The notes below the pieces were generated by a model that worked only from the letters and a program-made list of their open reading frames with translations, had not been told where the DNA came from and did not search any database. A DNA stretch of 64,000 nt. Origin: Lunularia cruciata. Taxonomy: Eukaryota; Streptophyta; Marchantiopsida; Lunulariales; Lunulariaceae. Shown here piece after piece: positions 13,735 through 22,412 of this stretch (the stretch's first letter is position 1; each line of letters begins with the position of its first letter). The DNA is taken from NCBI GenBank assembly GCA_948567375.1, contig OX419757.1, forward strand, positions 73,036,001-73,100,000. Reading direction: 5' to 3'. Made by a program: the position numbers and the translations under genes.

Positions 13735-14082
13735 TTATACAACTGTAACAGTTTGTTTATTACAGTTCATCAAGGTGCCTGAACCATGCGTCACAGAAAG
13801 TTTTATCCGCCTGCTTGACAAGATGCCCTTCTGAATCTTATGACTCGAAGTGCCAGTAACCATTTCAGCGGAGTGGATCGGGCACCTATCTGTGGAGCTC
13901 GAGTGTACGAACATTGCACTGGTGCTTGTGTCCAGTAGCAGTTCCATTTTAGCACACTTCTGAAGTTTATTATAATTCTTGCACAGGATAGCTGGTAAGC
14001 TCAACTGCGGCAGATATTCACCCGCTTCATTTGCATATATGCTCATTACCCGGAAGATTCTCACATAAAAGTATGACGCCAT
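13735..14082 (-). other. Candidate exon of an unrecognised gene
   Basis: A 115-codon open frame on the minus strand, the longest in this low-copy block. No domain is recognised. It lies downstream, on the same strand, of another candidate exon (14,507-14,760). Composition resembles the low-copy flank rather than the retroelements. It could be an exon, a relic or a chance open frame. Confidence 0.25.
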
Positions 14083-14506
14083 TCCAGCTCCTTCCCAATG
14101 AAAAACGACAGAATTTATTATCTCCAGTTACCAACATAAGCATACTATAACTGAAAGTGACCACCCTGAAACACCAGGTGCTCTACATATTCCTAGTTAT
14201 TTTAATGTATCAGATGATAGGACATGCATTGAAAGCAGAACTGCAAGACATGCATTAGGTTTCAAACTTTTGAAAAAGTTTCCAGGCTTGCTCGCCGTTA
14301 TCTCTTCTGAAATGTGACCGACATGGAACAATTAACCTTCAAAATTTTAAAGATTCTTTTCATACTCGGTTAGATATATTATGCCGATTTTTGAACTGGA
14401 CACAAGATAACCACGACGGGGTTACATACGGAATTTGTGCGCTTTCACACCATTGAATGCTCTTGACAATCGCAGTCAGAGAATTGTGCACGATGAAGCT
14501 TATTAC

Positions 14507-14760
14507 CTGGAAGAGCTGGACAAGTGTTCTAACCTTTTAACAGCTACACGTAGGTCTTTCAGCTCTTCTGTGTGAAATATAATGTCTTGCAGTATGTTGT
14601 AAATAGCATGGGACATCTGAACTGGAATATCTGAACATCTCTCATAATCCTCATCTTGGACAAACACATCTGGAAATGGTTTCTGGTCGTATATGCCAGT
14701 AAGAGCATAAAATCAGAGTATGGCAGCGGTATTTTGCAGGATAATTTTCTCAACCATCAT
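14507..14760 (-). other. Candidate exon or gene relic next to the copia insertion
   Basis: In one minus-strand frame starting at the ATG at 14,758-14,760, 84 codons read as a plausible charged protein (a D-E-D-Y-E stretch in the first half, then a helical-looking segment rich in L, E, K and R). It is interrupted once by a TGA at 14,713-14,715 and ends at a canonical-looking splice donor (CAG then GTAATA, 14,501-14,506). The product is not recognised. Its upstream end is only 22 bp from the copia LTR at 14,783, so if this was a gene the insertion may have cut it off from its 5' part. Confidence 0.3.
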
Positions 14761-14782
14761 TTTTCAAAGAGAGTTAATGTCA

Positions 14783-15243
14783 TGTTGAATATTGTAGTGA
14801 AATTGATGCAAATCTGCCTTACTCATTACAAGTATAAAACACAATGAACAGTAAAGGATAATACGGCACTTTGAAAACTTACTATTATTACGATATAGGC
14901 ACATGTTACGAAACTTTGAAAACTTCGTGTTATTACAGATATAGGCACATGTTACGAAATAATGGATTACCTCTAGGTTACTAACATTCAAATATGCTCC
15001 TTGGCCTTGCCTTTCTTGACTACTCTGACAAGCAGCAAGGCCGTGATAGTAGCTGCTCAATTGTCTTGACTACGCAAATAACATCTCAGTGAATTGATAT
15101 AATATTCACATTGAAAGGTAAGACCTATATATAAGCATTGTGTGCTCTAATTCTAACTAGAGCCATCCCATGGTGCTTTGTGCAAACCCTAGCTTATGTT
15201 ACTATATAGTAATAGCAATACCAACCTCAATTACCACATATCA
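14783..15243 (-). repeat. 3' LTR of the copia element
   Basis: Starts (plus orientation) with TGTTGAA and ends with ATATCA, matching the ends of the right LTR at 59,639-59,951. The best shared block is 15,095-15,240 against 59,807-59,948, with an identical AAGACCTATATATAAGCATT stretch that looks like a TATA region. This copy is about 150 bp longer, partly because of an internal duplication of about 55 bp near 14,879-14,965. Confidence 0.7.
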
Positions 15244-15249
15244 GGAGTA

Positions 15250-16310
15250 CTACTATTTGAATTGGAAATTCAACATTTCCACTCATTGAAAAAATTGGTA
15301 GTATACAAATTAAACTTCTAAACATACAAAACCTATTGATGGGTAAAGCTTTCATAAAAATATCTGCAATTTGATGGTCGGTGTCAATATAGCTACAACA
15401 TATCTCTTTGTTTTTCTTTGTACATTCTTAGCTCTCTATAGTACTTTGATTGTCATTGTACCTTGGAGTTGGACCATCTTACCCAAATTGCATTTCCTTG
15501 AGTGACCTATGAAGCCATATTACTTCATTTTCAGCTCCGGGCTAGTGGTCCACTATTCACCATAAAGATGAATCCATTATGTGATTTTTTTTATTATTAA
15601 GTTACTTGCAAAATTAGCATCATAATACCCTGCTGGTATAGTGGTAGTCTCTGATACTCCACTAAATTCTAATGCATAGTTTAGAGTACCTTCAAGGTAC
15701 TTGGAAATTCAATTCATTGCTTCACAATATTCAAGGAAGGAGTATAATTAAACTTTACCACTATGCTAAAAACATAAGCTATGTCAAGCCTTGTACCTAT
15801 CATAGCATACATTAAACATTCTACTCCATCTTGGTAAGATGTTCTCATTAGTTCTCTTTCTTCCAAAATTGAACCATTGTATAATAGACTTACATATCTT
15901 TCTTGAATCGATCTGATTTTGAGATTCTCTCTATCACATAAATCTGAAGTACTACATAACAATGTGCCTATCCATATTTAACTTCAAACTCTCTAACAAG
16001 GTAATCTAGCATGGTAGCAATGTGGGAATTTTTCCCTTTCAAATCATTCCATCTTCTATAAAGATAGTCAGGATTCTCACAATATACAATAAATACAAGG
16101 ATCAAAAAGTGATGGTCACATACCTCACCACAGCTCACTAAAAAGTCATCAAACTTCCAATTTCAGTTCATTGAAACTTATGTCAAACCATAAAGGCTCT
16201 TCACTCATCAACAAACATTCTTCTCTCTTCTAGTTTCATTGTATCCTTTTGGCTACTCCATGTAGCTTTCCTCATGCAGAAATCTCCATTAAGAAAATCA
16301 ATAGACTTTT
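15250..16310 (-). pseudogene. Copia pol fragment: reverse transcriptase and RNase H
   Basis: On the minus strand the copia RT and RNase H landmarks occur in order across frames. F-L-N-G-D is near 16,285, K-S-L-Y-G-L near 16,200, an E-F-E-V-K-Y-G block near 15,990, and an L-M-Y-A-M-I-G-T-R-L-D-I-A-Y segment near 15,780-15,830, which is the typical start of the copia RNase H region. A G-Y-Y-D-A-N-F-A block is near 15,620, and the D-x-Q-I-A-D-I-F-x-K-A-L-P C-terminal signature near 15,340-15,380. Stops and frameshifts are frequent. The RT metal-binding Y-V-D-D region is corrupted (a V-Y-C-E-N-like reading). Not functional. Confidence 0.75.
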
Positions 16311-17484
16311 TTTTTTATCAAATGGAGCTTTCTCTATGTCTTCTACTGTTGTGTCGTGGTTTGCATTGCAAGTGAAATTGTAATTGAGTGTTGTTTATCT
16401 ATTATGATAGTAGATTATGTGAAGGATACCATGGTTGATCTATTGTCATGTGAGCAATCTATGTACATTCAAGAGATTGGCTGTATGGATTATGATCTTG
16501 TCTTCATTTCGGGATTTGATGCATGTAGGTGGTGGAGGCTTGGTAAAGAGCAGTGTGTTTTAGTCTTGCAAGTTTTGAGTATGAGTAATGTGCAAAAGCT
16601 AGGGCATTTGAGGGTGGTAGCAAAGTATGGGAGTTAGAGCATTTGAAGGTGAGGTGACTAAGAGATATTTTTCTCTCTTGATCTACCACTCCCAAACCCT
16701 TTTCCCATCATGCTTTAGATTTTGCACTATGATTACTTTTGGGTCTAGATGGTAGCTCATTTTGGTATTGTATTCATGGCATCAATGATGGAGAATCCAA
16801 ATCCTGTTATCCTTCTTGTGCTAATTTATGTGCAATTTTGGGACTAACCATTTAAACTATTTTGTAGAAGGAAATGGACCAACATTTGGCTTGCGGCTTT
16901 GGGGATGAGGTTTGGAGGTCCATATGTGAAAAGTAGAAGTTGCAAAGTGTCCAAAGTACAAGGAATTCTCACACCAATTTAAGACTATGATTTTGCAAGT
17001 TCATGGATGTTTCTAAAAGCCATTTGGGAAGTGAAGATAACTATTAGAAAGAAGAGAAGATAGGAAATAATTGGAAGATGAAAAAAATGAGATTTGAGAG
17101 ACAATGCTTAAGATATGATAGACTAAAGTAAAGGGGGGTTTAGTTCATACATAGGTATAAAATTTGGAGGATTTTGGGAGTTCAAAATAGCTTCTTGCCA
17201 TCTTTAAATTGGATTGGAGAGTAGGCAAGGTTTTTCTTGTGGCACATCCAAGAAACACTTCATTTGGGTTGATTTTGAGACTAACTTGATTGAAATCTTT
17301 TAGTGAATTTGAAATCAAGGTGTAGGTTTTGGGTTTTAGTCACATCTAAAGTTGTGGTTTGAATCAGATTGTGAACTTTTCAACCATTGTTAGTGACTAG
17401 GTCTTGTATTTATGAGAAAGTTTCCATTTAAATTATTCAAACAGAGATTTAAGTATCTTGGATCAAGCATGTAGTGCTCAAATG
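16311..17484. other. Unassigned sequence inside the copia element
   Basis: Lies between the copia RT fragment and the gag-like F4 fragment. It holds an open frame of 93 codons (16,356-16,637, plus) without recognised domains. By position it should be the 3' end of the F4 element, possibly its LTR, but I could not match it to 56,343-57,720 by eye. Confidence 0.35.
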
Positions 17485-18040
17485 CTAGCCAAACTTGGGA
17501 ATTGATTTGTGTCTAAGGATTGGGTTTGCATCTAGATGACAAACTTCATATAGACTAGATAGGAGTAAAACCAAATAAAAAAATCTCCCTTTGGATATCC
17601 AATAGGACAACTCTTGGTGTAAACCACGCTCACTCAAAGGCCGGTCTAGTTGAAACTCCTCCAATCTAGCCACTAGTGCTTGCCATAAACCATTGGTCAT
17701 TGAGTGGATCTCATGCTCCTCAACCAAGTCAACTCCATTATCAACTACCTCTACTCTAGAAGTAGGAACCACATCATCCCTACTCTCACAAATCATGGCA
17801 GCCAATCAGGATGGGTCAACTCCCAATGTAAACATGTCATTGGCTGAGAATAATGGAAAGTGCATAATCAACCATGAGCCCCAACATCATGCTACACTCA
17901 GTCTGTGTAATAGTAGGTGGCTGACTAGCAAGTAGTTTATCATGCATCCCATCACCACCTACCACACTTGCACTAAGACGTTTAGGAGCCATGGATGTTG
18001 TTTGTAGTACCTCAAAGAGTGTAAAAGACTAAAGAAGTCT
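17485..18040 (-). pseudogene. F4 retroelement fragment, left part
   Basis: Minus-strand sequence that continues the F4 element across the insertion of element O: the flanks carry AACC (18,041-18,044) and AACT (54,767-54,770). It includes a start-like M-A-P-K-R context near 17,990 and an open frame of 106 codons at 17,485-17,805 with no firm domain. It is read as part of a decayed retroelement coding region because of its junction with the zinc-knuckle-bearing sequence at 54,771-56,060. Confidence 0.4.
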
Positions 18041-18044
18041 AACC

Positions 18045-18733
18045 TATAACACCTATTTGTACATGTATGTGCTATTGTGATAGTTAGTTTAATATTATAA
18101 GTGATAGAAAGATATTATTTCTATAAAGATAAAGGATGATTCTACATAAGTCATGATTAGCTAAAGTTAGTCATAGCTAAGATAGAAGGACCCTTACTTT
18201 AGAGGAAGTGGAATAGATAAACACCACTATTTTGGATTCTAGTGTATTGACTTGATATTATTCTTAGGTTTTTGGTTTTGAGGAAAGAGTTGAGAACGCT
18301 TGGAACCACAAAGCTTCTTCCATAGTCCAAGGAAAGCCCATGTGAAGAAATCCTTGACTTAGTGGTTGGGTCAAGATAAGACCATATGTTTAGGAGAATA
18401 TTCCCATAAGTATGGATATTCCTTTAGCTTTTTGATTTTATTTGACTCAGCTTAGTAACTTAAGTTACTCTAGTAATTAATAACTTTGATGCCTAACTAT
18501 TTCACAAGTATATAAACTATTTCACAAGTATACAAATGAAAAGATGATGAGTACCTCATCATCTTTTCATTTGCAACTATCTTTCTCTCATTTAGTTCTC
18601 TAGTGAGCAATGCCTTGAATATTAGAGTATTAGCCTTAGAGGAGTATGATGGAGCTTTGTCTTCTTAGTCCATGGTGCGCTATCATAATAGCCATCAAAG
18701 GTTCATCCTAAGTGTGAGACAAGATGGCCCACA
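18045..18733 (+). repeat. 5' LTR of element O
   Basis: 689 bp, matching the LTRs of elements C and F2b throughout but more diverged. The first bases are TATAACACC instead of TGTAACACC and the last are GCCCACA. The TATA-like region carries a 20-bp direct repeat and a novel 19-bp hairpin (18,533-18,573) absent from the other copies. Confidence 0.9.
18533..18573. repeat. Perfect 19-bp hairpin inside the O 5' LTR
   Basis: Arms 18,533-18,551 and 18,555-18,573 are exact inverted copies with a TAC loop. In LTRs of C and F2b the right arm sequence is present but the left arm position holds unrelated sequence, so the left arm was created by inverted copying of the right arm. Confidence 0.9.
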
Positions 18734-18916
18734 TTTTTTGTTCTATTGCCAAGACCTTTCTAGAAGGCAAGATAATGTTCCACATATAATATTAGACAGA
18801 AGGAAGCTATGAGAGCTCACTTAGAGAAAACATTAGAGGAGGAGAGTGTTGATCTTATGTTAGAGAACTTTGTATACCTTGTCACTCATTATGATATCTT
18901 TGGGATGTTTTTGTAT
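18734..18916 (+). other. Element O leader, first part
   Basis: Matches the first 180 bp after the 5' LTR in C (42,834-43,025). It includes the degraded primer site and the position of the short leader ORF, which here has stops after four codons. Interrupted at 18,917 by the solo LTR. Confidence 0.8.
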
Positions 18917-19573
18917 TGTGAGCCGGCCTGTCTCTCACTCAAGATGAACCCTTGATGGTTATTTTGGTAATGGACCATGGACTAAGAAGGTAAGGAACCC
19001 TAACTGCATCATACTCCTCCAAGGCTAACACTCCAAGACTCAAGACATTGCTCACTAGAGAACTCAATGAGAGAGATAGTTGCAAATGAAAGGATGATGA
19101 GTACCTCCTCATCCTTTCTTTATATACTTGTGAAATAGTTACGCACCAAAGTTATTAATTACTGGAGTAACTCAAGTTACTAGGCTAAAAGTCAAGTTAA
19201 GTCAAAAAGTATAAAAGATATCCATCCACATGGGAATATTCCATGAAGCATGTGATCTTGTCTTGACCCAACTACTAAGTCAAGGATTCCTTCATATGGG
19301 TTATCCTTGGACTGGAAAAGAATCCAAGAATCCAACATCCAAGTATATAAAGAAAGGATGAGGAGGTACTCATCATCCTTTCATTTGCAACTATCTCTCT
19401 CATTGAGTTCTCTAGTGAGCAATGTCTTGAGTCTTGGAGTGTTAGCCTTGGAGGAGTATGATGCAGTTAGGGTTCCTTACCTTCTTAGTCCATGGTCCAT
19501 TACCAAAATAACCATCAAGGGTTCATCTTGAGTGAGAGACAGGCCGGCTCACAATACAAAAACATCCCAAAGA
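18897..19573. repeat. Perfect 234-bp inverted repeat, 209-bp spacer
   Basis: Arm one is 18,897-19,130 and arm two 19,340-19,573; each is 234 bp and they are exact reverse complements by base-by-base reading. Arm one consists of 20 bp of element O leader plus the adjacent 3' part of the solo LTR. Arm two is the same block copied backwards into the middle of that LTR. An RNA through it would form a long duplex. Confidence 0.95.
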
Positions 19574-19859
19574 AAAGAATCCAAAAGGCTTGCAGGCCCA
19601 AGAGTTCTCAAATCTTTCATCAAAACCAAACACCTAGGAATAATATCAAGTCAACACACTAGAATCCAAAATAGTGGTGCTCATCTTTTCCACTTCCTCT
19701 AAAATAAGGTACTCTCTCCTATCTTATATATGACTAACTTTAGCTAATCTTGACTAATGTAGAACCATCATTTATCTCTATATAAATAATATCTCTCAAG
19801 TATTTATAACACTAAGCTAAATATCATAATATCACACACATGCACAAATGAGTATTACA
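18917..19859 (-). mobile_element. Minus-strand F2 solo LTR carrying an inverted 234-bp insertion
   Basis: Read on the minus strand it is an F2 LTR from its TGTAATAC start (19,859) to its GGCTCACA end (18,917). Removing the inverted segment 19,340-19,573 leaves 709 bp, the usual F2 LTR length. The flanks GTAT (18,913-18,916) and AGAT (19,860-19,863) are a poor 4-bp duplication, but the leader sequence on both sides rejoins as in C. No internal sequence is present. Confidence 0.8.
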
Positions 19860-19906
19860 AGATATCTTGTTAATATGAGAGGATTTGGAGAGATTGTGTG
19901 AGGTAG

Positions 19907-20645
19907 TGTAATACCAAGAGCTAGTCATATGATCTAGATGTGAAATTTGGTTTGGTAACATCTAGAATGATGTTATACATGATGGTCAAAATAGATAAGA
20001 TATAATTATCACCAAAAGAGTACTTCTACTAATAGGGCAGAAACCAAAATAGACTTGAGAACCTTAGAACCAATAGCTAGACATATGATTTAAAGGTGAG
20101 AATTGGTTTGGTAACATCTAGAAGGATGTTATACATGATGGAATAAGCAGATCAGAAAGAGGTATCACCAAAAGGGGACTTCTACTAATAGAGTAGGAAC
20201 CGAAATATGCCTAAAATCTTTGAAGGCAATTTGAAGGCCTAAACGGATGAATTAGGCCTCGAAAATGTGCAGATTCCTCCCCCCCAAAGGAGGAAAGGCT
20301 GGCCTTCCCTCCTCCCCGCTTTGTCTTGTTGAGAGCTTTCCAACGGTACTTTACTCACGTGATTTTGAGATTCTTACATGAAGATTCCCTAAAAGTTCCC
20401 TCCGATCAAAGCTTGTTTGACCAACCAGATAGGACCTAGACCAGACATGTCACCCATCCAAGTAAGTAATCTAAGGGTGGAGCTTGCTGACATGTCACCT
20501 ATTTGTGTCCCTAATCCTATGGTGGAGCTTCATTGGAGGAGATCCTCTTTGTTTATATAATAAAGAGAAGGTGCTCCTTTGGGGCATCGAATGTTTGAGT
20601 ATGCAATCTGTGTTTTCTCTCTTCTCTTGTCCTTGGAGTATTACA
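19907..20645 (+). repeat. 5' LTR of element A
   Basis: 739 bp with terminal inverted repeat TGTAATAC...GTATTACA, reverse-complementary to the LTRs of element B. A TTTATATAATAAAG block near 20,551 is the likely promoter TATA. Confidence 0.92.
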
Positions 20646-20646
20646 A

Positions 20647-20658
20647 TGGTATCAGAGC
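20647..20658 (+). promoter_or_regulatory. Primer binding site, initiator-Met tRNA type
   Basis: TGGTATCAGAGC lies one base after the LTR end. This is the standard complement of the 3' end of plant initiator methionine tRNA, used to prime minus-strand DNA synthesis. Confidence 0.92.
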
Positions 20659-20785
20659 AAGTGTTTTAGTCCAAAAGAGTGGATCACCCCTCTTGGAATA
20701 ACACAAACTACTAAAATTGAATAATTTGAGGTAGAGAACATAGAGTAATCGATAGACTTAGAAAGGGCTTTAGAGAGCGGATGGG

Positions 20786-21007
20786 ATGGATGCACCGGGA
20801 GGACAATTTCCCGCACCTAGCTTTCCATTCTCAAACCCATTCCACATCAAGGTTATGTACATCCATCGTTAGCATATGAGGGTATTGCTAGTTTATCACT
20901 TTGGTGCAAAATTCATGGATAAAGTGATGAACTCACCAAACCCGGTGATTCTACCTGTGGTGATATATGATAGAGAGTGGGATTTGACAATCTACATTCT
21001 ATTATGA
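20786..21007 (+). pseudogene. Short leader ORF s1 of element A (one stop)
   Basis: Position and sequence match the intact 73-codon s1 frame of element B (33,262-33,483). Here an in-frame TAG near 20,871 interrupts it. It starts at ATG 20,786 and ends at TGA 21,005-21,007, five bases before the next leader ORF. The protein family is unknown; see the finding on leader ORFs. Confidence 0.7.
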
Positions 21008-21012
21008 TAAAA

Positions 21013-21216
21013 ATGGATATGAATGTCCCAAATCCTCTCCCTTTCAACACTCAAGTAGAAATCCATTATGTAGTGAGGCCAAAAGTGATGTTTAGAGATT
21101 TTGTGGTTAGGAATTTTGGTGAGGAGTATTATCAACGAGTGATAGCTTCTAAGGTCCCAATGGTAGTTCCGATAGTTTGTGCACCTTCTAGAGTGATTAT
21201 ATTGACTCTGTATTGA
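21013..21216 (+). CDS. Short leader ORF s2 of element A
   Basis: 67 codons from ATG 21,013 to a stop at 21,214-21,216, open and nearly identical to s2 of element B (33,054-33,257). It contains an F-G-E-E-Y motif and a P-x3-P-I-V motif in the same order as s1 and as the F2 leader ORF. It lies between s1 and gag in a different frame from both. No known function; no signal peptide is evident. Confidence 0.55.
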   Translation: MDMNVPNPLPFNTQVEIHYVVRPKVMFRDFVVRNFGEEYYQRVIASKVPMVVPIVCAPSRVIILTLY

Positions 21217-21249
21217 AGCAGACATTAGCAATTGAGTGTTGCATGAACC

Positions 21250-22390
21250 ATGGATCTGCAATTGCAAGAGCTGGTGCAAGAAATGCAAGGGATGTTGAAT
21301 GAATTTTGAGAGATTAAGATGACCATGGAGACATTACAAAGTCAAGTGCAAATCCTCAAGAACGATCAAGCCTTGCAAGAAGAAGAGCCGTCTCAAAACC
21401 CAATACCTGAAACTGAAGTACTTGGAGAGGCACCCGTGCCTATGAACCCTATCAACGATGAAGCCACATTGCTACTCCGGATGAAGAAGACTTGCAACAT
21501 CGAGCCTTACAAGAGGCAGCGTACGATGGGAGTAGTGGAAAATTGGATCTTGAGAATGCATCTATATTTCCAGTTGTTCTCAACAAAGATCATAGAGCAT
21601 GTTACAGGCATGTTTGCATGTGGGTACTTGACCGATAAAGCCCCAATGATCCATGCTGGCAGAGAGAAGGGAGGTCAAATGGACAGCAATGCAAGAAGGA
21701 CTGCTGAAGAATTTCCAATTGGTGGATTCTGTGCAGATGGCTCGAACCCGACTATGGGGATTGAGACAAAAGAATAGCATACAAGAGTTGTGGAGGCATT
21801 TTTGGATCTACAAGTTGCAATTACTGACATGAGTCCAGCAAAGGCTCTCAACAATTTCAAACGAGGGTTGAAAGAGCGGATTCGCCAAGAAGTCATGGTG
21901 CAAAATCCTTGCACAGTATTTGAAGCCATTGCTTGTGCGCAGAGAATAGTAGGAGCATTAGGTGGAGGTGAAGGAGTAGTTCCACCTTAACATTATCGGG
22001 CAGAAATGCCACACATGGGTGGACCAATACCGATAGAATTGGGCAACCTTCAATTTCGGGATTGAGGAGCACGACCACTTCAAGGGGAGCAGGGACGGGT
22101 AGAATAAAAAAGAGATGGAGTCCCACAAGGAGAAAAGACTTGAGTAGAACAATGCCGTTGTTACAATTGTAGCCGTATTGGGCACATATCTACCAACTTT
22201 TGCACTCGTTTCCCTAGAGGCCCTCGGCCTTTGTATAGGCAATCTTTGAACCACATGGAGAGGCACATTGAAGAGGAGGAGGTGGAAATCACTTTGGAAA
22301 ACAAAGATCACCAGTAAATGTACCTCGCGGCCTTATTGGCTCAATAAGGAAGAAGAGAAGCAAGGGAAGGAAGAAGAATAATGCGCAAAG
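21250..22390 (+). pseudogene. gag of element A
   Basis: Capsid/nucleocapsid region of a chromovirus. The start M-D-L-Q-L-Q-E-L is at 21,250. Stops occur at 21,307-21,309 and 22,063-22,065 (both CGA in element B or its relatives, TGA here), plus frame breaks near 21,560-21,790. A zinc knuckle with C-Y-N-C-S-R-I-G-H spacing is near 22,160-22,200. Not translatable as one protein. Confidence 0.8.
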
Positions 22391-22412
22391 ATCTGGATAG
22401 GCAACCTCACAA

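Noticed and set aside
18897-19573. Interpretation of the 234-bp inverted repeat as a foldback or MITE DNA transposon
   Set aside because: The arms are F2 LTR plus local flank, and no target duplication surrounds the arms; a local inverted copy explains it better.
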